Position numbers and translations under genes: made by a program. A stretch of 64,000 nucleotides of DNA from assembly GCF_023555375.1 (NCBI RefSeq), contig NZ_JAJSEE010000001.1, positions 248,001 to 312,000 of the forward strand, read 5' to 3'. Source of the stretch: Guyparkeria hydrothermalis. Its GTDB lineage: Bacteria; Pseudomonadota; Gammaproteobacteria; Halothiobacillales; Halothiobacillaceae. Positions 20,442-27,972 of this stretch are shown here, piece by piece (within the stretch, counting starts at the first letter, position 1; every line of letters begins with the position of its first letter). The notes beneath the pieces are model-generated. The model searched no databases. It was not told where the DNA came from and saw nothing but the letters and a program-made list of their open reading frames with translations.

Positions 20442-21491
20442 ATGACCCAGGACAAGTCCCCGGAAAACACCCCCCTGACCTACCGCGACGCGGGCGTCGA
20501 CATCGATGCCGGCAACAGCCTGGTCGATCGCATCAAGCCGGCGGTCAAGCGCACCCAGCGCCCCGAGGTCATGGGCGGCCTGGGCGGCTTCGGCGGTCTG
20601 TTCGCCCTGGATACTGCCAAGTTCAAGCAGCCGGTGCTGGTTTCGGGCACCGACGGCGTGGGCACGAAGCTGCGCCTGGCGATTGATCTGAACAAGCACG
20701 ACCAGATCGGCATCGATCTCGTCGCCATGTGCGTCAACGACATCCTGGTCACCGGCGCCGAGCCGCTGTTCTTCCTCGACTACTACGCCACCGGCAAGCT
20801 CGACGTCGACGTGGCCGCGCAGGTGGTCGAGGGCATCGCCGAGGGCTGCTCGCAGGCCGGCTGTGCGCTGATCGGCGGCGAGACCGCCGAGATGCCGTCG
20901 ATGTACGAGCACGGCGACTACGACCTGGCCGGCTTTGCCGTCGGCGCGGTGGAAAAGGACCAGCTCATCGACGGCAGCAAGGTCGCCGCCGGCGACACGC
21001 TGATCGCCCTGCCCGCCTCCGGCCCGCACGCCAATGGCTATTCGCTGATCCGCAAGATCATCGAGCGCGCCCGGCCAGACTGGAACAGCGCCGAGGGCAA
21101 GACCCTGCTCGAACAACTGCTCGCGCCGACTCGCATCTACGCGCGTGCGGTCGCCGCTCTCGCCGAGCAGGTCGACATCCACGCGATGAGCCACATCACC
21201 GGTGGCGGGCTGACCGAGAACCTGCCGCGCGTCTTCCCCGACGAACTGGCCGCGGTGATCGACTGGTCGAGCTGGGAACGCCCGACCGTGTTCGACTGGC
21301 TGGCCAAACAGGGCAACGTCGAGATCGCCGAGATGCGCCGGACCTTCAACAACGGCGTGGGCATGGTGGTCATCGTCGCCGCCGACCAGGCCGAGAAGGC
21401 CGTGTCGGCCATGCAGGCAGCCGGCGAGAACGCCTGGGTGATCGGCGAGATCGTCGAGCGGGGTAACGGCGAACCCGTCATCTACCGCTGA
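20442..21491 (+). CDS. purM: Phosphoribosylformylglycinamidine cyclo-ligase (AIR synthetase)
   Basis: Fifth step of de novo purine synthesis: ATP-dependent closure of FGAM to AIR. The protein has 349 residues. Diagnostic segments are [21 protein letters not shown] near residue 12, [29 protein letters not shown]-type (here [17 protein letters not shown]), [11 protein letters not shown] and the C-terminal [11 protein letters not shown]. Its TGA overlaps the ATG of purN by one base, so the two are translationally coupled as in other gammaproteobacteria. Confidence 0.97.
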   Translation: MTQDKSPENTPLTYRDAGVDIDAGNSLVDRIKPAVKRTQRPEVMGGLGGFGGLFALDTAKFKQPVLVSGTDGVGTKLRLAIDLNKHDQIGIDLVAMCVNDILVTGAEPLFFLDYYATGKLDVDVAAQVVEGIAEGCSQAGCALIGGETAEMPSMYEHGDYDLAGFAVGAVEKDQLIDGSKVAAGDTLIALPASGPHANGYSLIRKIIERARPDWNSAEGKTLLEQLLAPTRIYARAVAALAEQVDIHAMSHITGGGLTENLPRVFPDELAAVIDWSSWERPTVFDWLAKQGNVEIAEMRRTFNNGVGMVVIVAADQAEKAVSAMQAAGENAWVIGEIVERGNGEPVIYR

Positions 21492-22156
21492 TGGCGGCGG
21501 GAGAGAAGGCCCGGCTGGTCGTCCTGGCCTCCGGCAACGGCTCGAACTTCCAGGCGATCATCGATGCCTGCGAGAGTGGCCGACTGGATGCCGAGGTCGT
21601 GCTGCTGGTGGTCAACCGCCCCGGCGCCTACGCGCTCGAGCGCGCCCGAACGCACGGCATCCCCAGTCGCCTGATCGATCACACGACCTACCCCGACCGC
21701 GAGGCCTTCGATGCCGAACTGGCCGCGGTGATCGACGAGGCGCGTCCGGACTGGATCATCATGGCCGGCTTCATGCGCATCCTCACCGACGGCTTCGTCG
21801 ACCGGTTCCAGGGACGCCTGATCAACATCCACCCGTCGCTGTTGCCGAAGTACCCGGGCATGAACACCCACGCCCGGGCTCTCGAGGCCGGCGACCTCAA
21901 GCATGGCGCGACCGTGCACTTCGTCACCCCGACCGTCGATGCCGGCCCGCCGATCGTGCAGGGCCGTCTCGAGATCCTCGACAACGACGACGTCGAGTCA
22001 CTCAAGCAGCGCATCCACGGTGTCGAGCATCGGCTCTACCCGCTCGCCATCGACTGGCTGGTCAAGGGCAAGATCGACTTCGAACGAGCCGAGAAGCAGA
22101 GCCGCCCGGCGGTGGTCGATGCCTCCGGCGCGCTGATCGTCCCGCCAAGTCCGTAG
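21491..22156 (+). CDS. purN: Phosphoribosylglycinamide formyltransferase
   Basis: Third step of purine synthesis: 10-formyl-THF-dependent formylation of GAR. The protein has 221 residues. The phosphate-binding SGNGSNFQAIIDA lies near residue 12, the catalytic Asn and His are in INIHPSLLPKYPG, and the catalytic Asp is in VTPTVDAGPPIVQG. The start overlaps the purM stop by one base. The C-terminus is about 10 residues longer than E. coli PurN. Confidence 0.97.
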   Translation: MAAGEKARLVVLASGNGSNFQAIIDACESGRLDAEVVLLVVNRPGAYALERARTHGIPSRLIDHTTYPDREAFDAELAAVIDEARPDWIIMAGFMRILTDGFVDRFQGRLINIHPSLLPKYPGMNTHARALEAGDLKHGATVHFVTPTVDAGPPIVQGRLEILDNDDVESLKQRIHGVEHRLYPLAIDWLVKGKIDFERAEKQSRPAVVDASGALIVPPSP

Positions 22157-22224
22157 CAGGCAGCTCCCGGCATTCGCCCGGTACCGCTCTCCGCGTTGTC
22201 GGCGAATGACGGGCAGAAACTCTC

Positions 22225-22293
22225 GTAGGAGCGGCCTTAGCCGCGATAACCCAAGGTAAACGCTCAGCCGTTCGCGGCTAAAGCCGCTCCTAC
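22225..22293. repeat. Paired REP-like element 2
   Basis: Begins GTAGGAGCGGCCTTAGCCGC and ends GCGGCTAAAGCCGCTCCTAC. Unlike the other four, both units are of the GCGGC subtype. It lies between purN and the converging membrane-protein gene. Confidence 0.8.
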
Positions 22294-22298
22294 CGTGG

Positions 22299-22706
22299 TT
22301 ACAACCGCCCTGCCCGGCTGACCAACCACGGCATGACCGCCATGATCAGCAGACTGAGCACGTAGGCCGACCCCGCCAGCGGGTCCCGCCCGGCGACAGA
22401 TTCCGCCAGCGTCAGCCCGCGCAGACCGAGGACCAGCGCGATCTCCGCCAGCAGCAGCCAGGCCACGGCCAGCAGACCGGCACCGAGCCGCGCAGGGCCG
22501 GTAGCCAGTACAAAGCGTCGTACCGTCCAGCGGGCGGCCAGCACGATCACCGCCAGCATCACCGGCATTTCCACCAGCTCCGCGACGCGGGCACCCAGCC
22601 ACGGGCTCAGCCATAACTCCCGCAGCACGCCGAGGAAAAACCCCACGGCAAACACCCACAGGAAATAGGCCGTCCCGGCACGGAGCACGTTCATCGCTTT
22701 TCTCAT
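22299..22706 (-). CDS. Small four-helix membrane protein, unknown family
   Basis: A 135-residue protein from ATG 22704-22706 (MRKAMNVLRAGTAYFLWVFA). Four hydrophobic segments are visible: GTAYFLWVFAVGFFLGVL, VEMPVMLAVIVLAARW, GAGLLAVAWLLLAEIALVLG and GSAYVLSLLIMAVMPWLVS. Small charged loops suggest an inner-membrane location. I do not recognise a family with confidence. A longer start at 22757 would read through the terminator at 22711-22743, so the shorter start is preferred; ATG 22694 is also possible. Confidence 0.65.
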   Translation of the reverse strand: MRKAMNVLRAGTAYFLWVFAVGFFLGVLRELWLSPWLGARVAELVEMPVMLAVIVLAARWTVRRFVLATGPARLGAGLLAVAWLLLAEIALVLGLRGLTLAESVAGRDPLAGSAYVLSLLIMAVMPWLVSRAGRL

Positions 22707-22710
22707 GAGC

Positions 22711-22743
22711 AAAGAAAAGGGCCCGCCTGAACCAGGCGGGCCC
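22711..22743 (-). terminator. Terminator after YdcH-like gene
   Basis: The stem GGGCCCGCCTG/CAGGCGGGCCC with a 3-nt loop is followed on the minus strand by TTTTCTTT. It separates the YdcH-like gene from the membrane-protein gene downstream. Confidence 0.82.
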
Positions 22744-22769
22744 TCGTCATGTGCCATTGGGTGGACCGC

Positions 22770-23006
22770 TCAGCCCTTGAGCATGGCGTAGAGCTCGTCC
22801 TTGAGCGCGAGGCGCTGCTTCTTGAGCTCTTCCATGTGCTCGTCGGTGACCGGCTCGTCCTGCTTCTCCAACCGCTCGATTTCCTTGGTCAGCTCGTTGT
22901 AACGCTCGAACTGCTTGTGGAAATGGTTGTCGCTGGTCTTGAGCTCGTGAATGCGCTCCTTGAACTCCGGGAATTCATGGGCGAGATCGTGATGGTCTAC
23001 CTGCAT
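22770..23006 (-). CDS. YdcH (DUF465) family protein
   Basis: A 78-residue, almost entirely helical and highly charged protein, MQVDHHDLAHEFPEFKERIH followed by a coiled-coil-like LTKEIERLEKQDEP and HMEELKKQRLALKDELYAML. This matches the DUF465/YdcH family, a small helical hairpin of unknown function widespread in proteobacteria. The conserved DHHDL...FPE start and LKK..ALKDEL end are present. It is a single gene with its own terminator. Confidence 0.88.
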   Translation of the reverse strand: MQVDHHDLAHEFPEFKERIHELKTSDNHFHKQFERYNELTKEIERLEKQDEPVTDEHMEELKKQRLALKDELYAMLKG

Positions 23007-23131
23007 CGGTCACCTCTGTTTCGGAATGGAAAGCCTGCCGGGAATTCCGGCCAGCACCAGCGTAGATCATAGCGCCGAATCAGGCAGGCGTCCCCCGAGC
23101 GTATCGCTCGGGAATCGCGCCTCCAGCGGGC

Positions 23132-24400
23132 TTAGAACCGGGCGTTGACCTGCAGGCCCAAGATGTCGACCTTGCCTTCGTACTCGCCCTGGAGCCGGTC
23201 CGAAAGGGGGGCGGAAGTCACGTTATCGATCGTGCTGTCATTGAGCCAGATGTGGGTATAGCCCAGATCCACCGACCAGTGCTCGTTGAGCGCGTACCCC
23301 AGGCCAATGGACCCCCAGATGCGATCCGCATCGGGCAGACGAGCCGTCCGGAATTCGGCGCTCGGCACGGGCGTCGGATCATAGGCCGCCCCGGCACGCA
23401 GGGTCCAGCGCGGGGCAAATTCCCATTCGCCGCCCATCGACACGCGCAGCGTGTCATCCCAGTTCTCGCGAGTCACGATATCGTCCAGCCCGGTCTCGGT
23501 CTGTCGCACCCGCAGTTCGTCGAAGCTGGACCAACCGGTCCACAACAAACCAAGCGAGCCGCGAACGGATTCGGTGAACTCGTGCGTGACGGTGGCGGCG
23601 ATCGACGCCGGCAGGTCCAGACCTGCACTCACGTCGCCATCGATCATCGGTGTGGCCGAATACTCGATGTCTCCCTCAAGCCCATGATCGACGCCGGAAC
23701 GGTAGCTGACGCCCACGCGAGTCTGATCGGTGGCTTGCCACAACACGCCGAGGTTGAAACCCAGGGCCCAGTCGTCGCCCTCGATCTCCGCCGTGCCCTC
23801 AGGGGTACCCAGAACAGGGTTGGGCGGCGTGGCCGACGTGAGCTTGGCCTCCGAGTATTGGGCGACCAGCCCGGCGGCAACCGACAGGTCGGGCGTAACA
23901 TCGAAACTGAGCGCGGGATTGAGCTCGATGACCTCCACCCGGCTCTCAATACCGTGGTATCGACCCAGCCACTCCTCGTCGTACTCGGTGGCAAGCCCGA
24001 ACGGCACGGTCAGCGCCACGCCCACGCGGGTACGCTCGTTGAGTTGGTGGACGATCGAGGCGTTGGGGATCGCCGCGGACTCGCCCGCGTCGCCTCCCAG
24101 GCCGCCAACGGTCGGGCCAAAGGCGCTCTGCGAGTTCGCCCCGGCCTGAAGTTCGAACGAGGGGCGGATGTAGTTGATGCCACCGGACACCGCGGTCCCG
24201 TCGATCTGCGTCATCGCCGCCGGGTTGCCGATCATGCCGCTGGCCTGGCCATTCCCGGTGGCGAGGTTGGCGTAGGCCTGGCCGAGGTCGGTGGCGTTCT
24301 TTTCCATCAGCGCAAAGCCGGCGGCCTGCGCCTGGCCGCCCAGCGCGGCCATCGACAGCGATACGGCGGTCGCGAGCGTCGTCTTGTGGATACGGTTCAC
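23132..24400 (-). CDS. Outer-membrane long-chain fatty acid transporter (FadL/OmpP1/TodX family)
   Basis: A 14-strand outer-membrane barrel importing fatty acids or other hydrophobic compounds; 422 residues. A signal peptide (IHKTTLATAVSLSMAALGG, cleavage at AQAAG) precedes the FadL N-terminal plug: AGFALMEKNATDLGQAYANL and GNPAAMTQIDG, containing the conserved NPA motif. The C-terminus ends in VNARF, with a terminal Phe typical of BAM substrates. Translation starts at GTG 24400, preceded by GAGAGGAG; extending upstream would run into the REP element. It stands beside an acyl-CoA synthetase gene, so uptake and activation of fatty acids may be linked. Confidence 0.9.
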   Translation of the reverse strand: MNRIHKTTLATAVSLSMAALGGQAQAAGFALMEKNATDLGQAYANLATGNGQASGMIGNPAAMTQIDGTAVSGGINYIRPSFELQAGANSQSAFGPTVGGLGGDAGESAAIPNASIVHQLNERTRVGVALTVPFGLATEYDEEWLGRYHGIESRVEVIELNPALSFDVTPDLSVAAGLVAQYSEAKLTSATPPNPVLGTPEGTAEIEGDDWALGFNLGVLWQATDQTRVGVSYRSGVDHGLEGDIEYSATPMIDGDVSAGLDLPASIAATVTHEFTESVRGSLGLLWTGWSSFDELRVRQTETGLDDIVTRENWDDTLRVSMGGEWEFAPRWTLRAGAAYDPTPVPSAEFRTARLPDADRIWGSIGLGYALNEHWSVDLGYTHIWLNDSTIDNVTSAPLSDRLQGEYEGKVDILGLQVNARF

Positions 24401-24476
24401 GGTGGGACTCCTCTCTCGTTCCTTTGGTTTTTCTGTTTGATTTGCGTGACGACAGGTCGTCTCTTGCGAACGCCCC

Positions 24477-24556
24477 GTAGGAGCGCCTTCAGGCGCGATA
24501 GGCTGAACTTGCAACCACGGTTGTCGCGAAGCAATTGCGGCTAAAGCCGCTCCTAC
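24477..24556. repeat. Paired REP-like element 3
   Basis: Begins GTAGGAGCGCCTTCAGGCGC and ends GCGGCTAAAGCCGCTCCTAC, with the two subtypes in opposite orientation. At 80 bp it is the longest of the five. It lies between the FadL-like and acyl-CoA synthetase genes. Confidence 0.8.
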
Positions 24557-24563
24557 AATGGCG

Positions 24564-26402
24564 CTAGCGTCCGGCGAAAAGCTCGGCGATGTCCTCGGCG
24601 TGTTCCTTCTCGATCAGCGGCCGCTTGAGCTTCTGCGTGGGCGTCATCAGCCCGTCCTCGATCGTCCACGGCTCGGTCAGGATCTTCACGCGACGGATCT
24701 GGGCATATCCGGGGAAGTCCTCGAGGCGCGCATTGACGCGCTTCAACACCAGGCGTTCGACGAAGCGGTCGACGAGCGTCTCCGGGTCCTCGGGGTCCAT
24801 GTCGAACTCGCGCATCAGCCCGGCGAAGGCCTCGGGCTCGACCACCACTAGCGCGGCCAGCTGGTGCTGACCTTCACCCAGCACCAGCACCTGGTCGATC
24901 AGCGGGTCGAGACCAATGGCCGACTCCATCGCCGCCGGCGGCACCTTCTCGCCGTTGGCCATGACGATGATGTCCTTGATCCGCCCGGTAATGCGGATGT
25001 GGCCATCCTCGTCGATGGCCGCCTGGTCGCCGGTGTGCAGCCAGCCGTTCGCGTCGATGGCCGCCGCGGTGGCCTCCTCGTTCTTCCAGTAGCCCTGCAT
25101 CACGCCGGCGCTCTTGACCAGGAGCTCGTCATGCTCGCCGAGACGCACCTCGACGCCCTCGAGTACCGTGCCGATGGTCTCGGGGCGGTTGTCGTCCGGG
25201 CGGTTGACCGACACCACGGGGCTCGCCTCGGTCAGGCCGTAGCCCTGCAGCACCGGCACGCCGATGCCGGTGAACACCGTCGCCAGTTCCGGGGAGAGCG
25301 GCGCCCCGCCGCAGATGGCATAGCGCAGCCGTCCGCCAAGGCGTTCGCGGAGCGTCGCCGCCACCAGCCGATCGAACAGCGGCCAGAAGGCCGCCTTGAT
25401 CGCGCTACCGTCCCGCCCCTGCGCGCGCTCGAACCGCGCCGTGCCCACCGACACGGTGCGTTCGAACAGGGCCTGGGCGAACGCGCCCTTCTTTTTCAGC
25501 GCCGAGCCGATGCGGTCGTAGACGCGCTCGTAGACGCGCGGCACCGAGATCAGCAGGGTCGGCTTGATGATGCCGAGATCCTCGCCCAGCTGCTGCGCCG
25601 AGCGGGCAAAGGCGACGGTCGAGCCGCAGATCATCGGCAGGTAGTAGCCGCCGGTGCGCTCGAGGGTGTGCGACAGCGGCAGGAAGGAGAGGAACAGGTC
25701 GTCGCCGGTGATCGAGGCGACCTTCGAGCAGGCAAACGCGTTTTCCAGCATGTTGCTGTGCGTGAGCATCACGCCCTTGGCCCGCCCGGCCGTGCCGGAG
25801 GTGTAGACGATCGACGCCAATGTCTGGCCATCGGCCTCCAGACGGACCGGCTCGCCGCGCGCGCCGAAGGTCCAGTCGGCGAAGGACTCCAGGTGCTTGT
25901 CCTTGGCGCCGTCCTCCACGTCGACCGGCGCGAGCGTGATGATGTGCTTGAGCGTCTCGAAGCCGTCGGACACGGCCTCCAGCCCGCGCCACTGGCGCCG
26001 ACCATCCACGACAAGCAGCCTCGCCCCGGTCTCCTTGATGATCTTCGCCACGTTCTGCGGCCGGTCGTCGGTGTAGAGCGGCACGGTCACCAGCCCCAGG
26101 CCCAGGGCGGCTTGGTCGAACAGCACCCATTCGCGGGCGTTCTTCAGCATCATCGCGATGCGATCACCGGCTTCGAGACCGTCACGCCTCATCGCCGCCT
26201 GGATGCGCCCCACCTCGTAGGCCATGTCGCCCCAGGTGGTGTCGATCCAGTCCTGGCAGCCGGGATCGTACTGGCGATACGCGATCGCCTCCGGCGTGCG
26301 CGCGACGCGCTCGAAAAAAAGCCCGCTCAGGTTGACGGCCTGGGCAGGCGTGACGCGGTGATCCGCCAAATCACTGGCGTGGGTCGGGTTGGGCGAGGAC
26401 AT
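24564..26402 (-). CDS. Long-chain acyl-CoA synthetase (AMP-forming)
   Basis: Activates fatty acids to acyl-CoA through an acyl-adenylate. The protein has 612 residues of the ANL superfamily. The P-loop-like IVYTSGTAGRAKGVMLTHSN near residue 200, QGYGLTEASPVVSVN near 370 and the hinge TGDQAAIDEDGHIRITGRIKD near 450 are present, with the catalytic Lys near the C-terminus in MTPTQKLKRPLIEK. It is closer to the FadD15/ACSL-like long-chain group than to E. coli FadD. ATG 26402 has GGAGG at good spacing; ATG 26405 is also possible. It is downstream-neighbour of the FadL-type porin on the same strand. Confidence 0.92.
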   Translation of the reverse strand: MSSPNPTHASDLADHRVTPAQAVNLSGLFFERVARTPEAIAYRQYDPGCQDWIDTTWGDMAYEVGRIQAAMRRDGLEAGDRIAMMLKNAREWVLFDQAALGLGLVTVPLYTDDRPQNVAKIIKETGARLLVVDGRRQWRGLEAVSDGFETLKHIITLAPVDVEDGAKDKHLESFADWTFGARGEPVRLEADGQTLASIVYTSGTAGRAKGVMLTHSNMLENAFACSKVASITGDDLFLSFLPLSHTLERTGGYYLPMICGSTVAFARSAQQLGEDLGIIKPTLLISVPRVYERVYDRIGSALKKKGAFAQALFERTVSVGTARFERAQGRDGSAIKAAFWPLFDRLVAATLRERLGGRLRYAICGGAPLSPELATVFTGIGVPVLQGYGLTEASPVVSVNRPDDNRPETIGTVLEGVEVRLGEHDELLVKSAGVMQGYWKNEEATAAAIDANGWLHTGDQAAIDEDGHIRITGRIKDIIVMANGEKVPPAAMESAIGLDPLIDQVLVLGEGQHQLAALVVVEPEAFAGLMREFDMDPEDPETLVDRFVERLVLKRVNARLEDFPGYAQIRRVKILTEPWTIEDGLMTPTQKLKRPLIEKEHAEDIAELFAGR

Positions 26403-26618
26403 CATTTCCTCCGGCTAACATCCTGAACTTGCCGGAGTGTAACAGTGCGGTTACGGGAGGTAACGGCAGAGAGTTTTATGCCCCATCAAGGGCGAAAGCC
26501 TGTTGCAAGGCCATTTATCACCTAGGCCAAGGACTCGGGGACATGGTGCTGGTCTGCCGTGGGAGGTGGTTTCGCACGCCGGTTGCTTGGTGCGGCACGA
26601 ATCAAGCTCCGTGCCCAT

Positions 26619-26858
26619 TTAACCTCGCAACAGTCCCTTGACGCTGATGTCCTCGTCCAGCGCGGGCCAATGAATACCTTCGCCGTCCCCCAGGAGCTCG
26701 AATGTCTCGAGCTGCTTGCGATCGGCAGCCGCCAGCAACGGAAACCAGGCCAACGGCACGCTGATCTTGCGACCATCAACAAGCTGGACCGTCATGTCGT
26801 CGTCACCAAAAAAAACCCGCTCGGCACGGGCCTGCGCCTCAACCGCCAATGTGCTCAT
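26619..26858 (-). CDS. DUF2442 protein, second gene of a DUF4160/DUF2442 pair
   Basis: A 79-residue protein from MSTLAVEAQARAERVFFGDD. It contains MTVQLVDGRKISVPLAWFP and the family-typical GEGIHWPALDEDISVKGLL. DUF2442 proteins (NE0471 N-terminal-like fold) usually follow a DUF4160 gene, and the pair has been proposed to be a toxin-antitoxin-like module; direct evidence is limited as far as I know. The start overlaps the end of the DUF4160 gene by 20 bp, so the two are co-translated. An in-frame ATG at 26897 would give an atypical extension. Confidence 0.85.
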   Translation of the reverse strand: MSTLAVEAQARAERVFFGDDDMTVQLVDGRKISVPLAWFPLLAAADRKQLETFELLGDGEGIHWPALDEDISVKGLLRG

Positions 26859-27075
26859 TCCAGGCCTCCAGGAAGGTGTCCTGATTCTTCCGAACAATGT
26901 CCATTATGGTCCGGAGTTCATGGGACGGAAAGTGACTCGAACTCGCGAGCGCAACTGGCTTAAGCCAGCATTTCGCCAAGAGGCGATCCCGCTGCACGTG
27001 AATATGCGGCGGCTCACCGTGCTCGTTGCTATAGAAGAAGAATCGATAAGGTCCGGACCGAAGTACCGTTGGCAT
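26839..27075 (-). CDS. DUF4160 protein, first gene of a DUF4160/DUF2442 pair
   Basis: A 78-residue protein starting MPTVLRSGPYRFFFYSNEHG, followed by EPPHIHVQRD, the hallmark of DUF4160 (FFYSNEHxEPPHIHV). The C-terminal half HELRTIMDIVRKNQDTFLEAWNEHIGG is helical. DUF4160 is nearly always paired with DUF2442 and found in genomic islands. A start at 27123 (94 residues) is possible but adds residues not typical for the family. It lies directly beside the giant repeat element and the OLD nuclease gene. Confidence 0.87.
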   Translation of the reverse strand: MPTVLRSGPYRFFFYSNEHGEPPHIHVQRDRLLAKCWLKPVALASSSHFPSHELRTIMDIVRKNQDTFLEAWNEHIGG

Positions 27076-27972
27076 ACGCGTCCCTGCGTTAGCTACTTGG
27101 GCGATCACAAGATCATTGCACAATTCTGACGTTCATCAATATGGCGTGGAGGACCGTTTCGCACGCCGTTTGCGAGGGATGGCACAAACCGTCCGCCTTG
27201 CGCGGCGTGCGAGGGTATTTTCTTGCTTGTCCAAGAAAATACCCGAAAAGAAGGACTCCCCGCGGCTTGGCCCTTCGGGCCTTCTAGGCCGGACATCGTC
27301 CGACCTAGAAGCCTCACGACCGACGGCTGTCTCGGGGCCGGCTCGACGCGACGTCGTGTCGCGGCGAGCCTCGGAGCGACGTCCCTGTCGCTCCGACCCC
27401 GGCCAGCCGCCGGCCGTGAGGCAAGCCGAAAGGGGGAAGTCTCCGTTACCCGCCGTGCCGCACGCTGGCAACGACGTGTCCGCCTACACATTAAGGCAAG
27501 CATGCTGCTCAAACACCAACAACAATTCGAATCGAAGACCCAGTCCCCCTTACGCCTTGCCTCGCGAGCGGGGAATCGCAGGGTCGGGCCGCCAGGGACG
27601 GCGGTCCGAGGTTCGCCGCGACAGGACGTCGCGTCGAACCGACCCGTCCGCGATTCCCCGTTCGCGAGGCTGATCGCGCCAGCGATCAGGCCCGCAGGGC
27701 CAAGGCGTCGGGGTGTCCTTCTTTTCGCCCCTTTTCTTGGACAAGCAAGAAAAGGGGCTCGCGCGCCGGGCACAGCGCCAGATTGATACTGCGTCGGGCT
27801 AACGGCGCGTGAAAACGGTCCACCAAACGATAGGGGGAACCGCTCCTCCCTTAGGCAACCAGTTTTGTCGCCGAAAATGACATTCCAAGGCACACAAAGC
27901 CGTGGCTCACCGCCTATATCGTGCTGAATATCAGCTAGTTACTTGGGCCCGACCCCATATTAGGTCAAATAT
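27076..27972. other. Gene-free stretch holding the giant inverted repeat element
   Basis: About 900 bp without a credible gene. Most of it (27145-27826) is the self-complementary element described next. Open frames inside are Arg/Ser/Pro-rich on both strands and mirror each other because the DNA is an inverted repeat; they are not real genes. The last 145 bp before the OLD gene stop (27827-27972) are AT-richer and show nothing recognisable. Confidence 0.75.
27145..27826. repeat. Giant imperfect palindrome built of two inverted, self-folding arms
   Basis: The left arm (about 27145-27440) and right arm (about 27540-27826) are imperfect reverse complements around a unique core of about 100 bp. 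The outer ends contain GGACCGTTT on the left and AAACGGTCC on the right. Each arm also folds on itself: left hairpins lie at 27213-27244, 27269-27281, 27281-27311 and 27372-27395, with right counterparts at 27728-27757, 27689-27701, 27670-27689 and 27585-27608. Stem bases differ between the arms while pairing is kept. A 20-bp stem with one G-T pair (27560-27579 with 27650-27669) closes the right arm, and CCTCACG/CGTGAGG closes the left. It is non-coding and looks like a head-to-head pair of a structured mobile or RNA-forming repeat. Confidence 0.85.

Noticed and set aside
27145-27826. Insertion sequence interpretation of the giant repeat
   Set aside because: No transposase remnant and no clear target-site duplication flank it; the structure is better explained as paired structured repeats.
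27105-27893. Open frames of 60-262 codons inside the giant repeat
   Set aside because: Arg/Ser/Pro-rich on both strands and mirror images of each other because the DNA is an inverted repeat; no ribosome sites.
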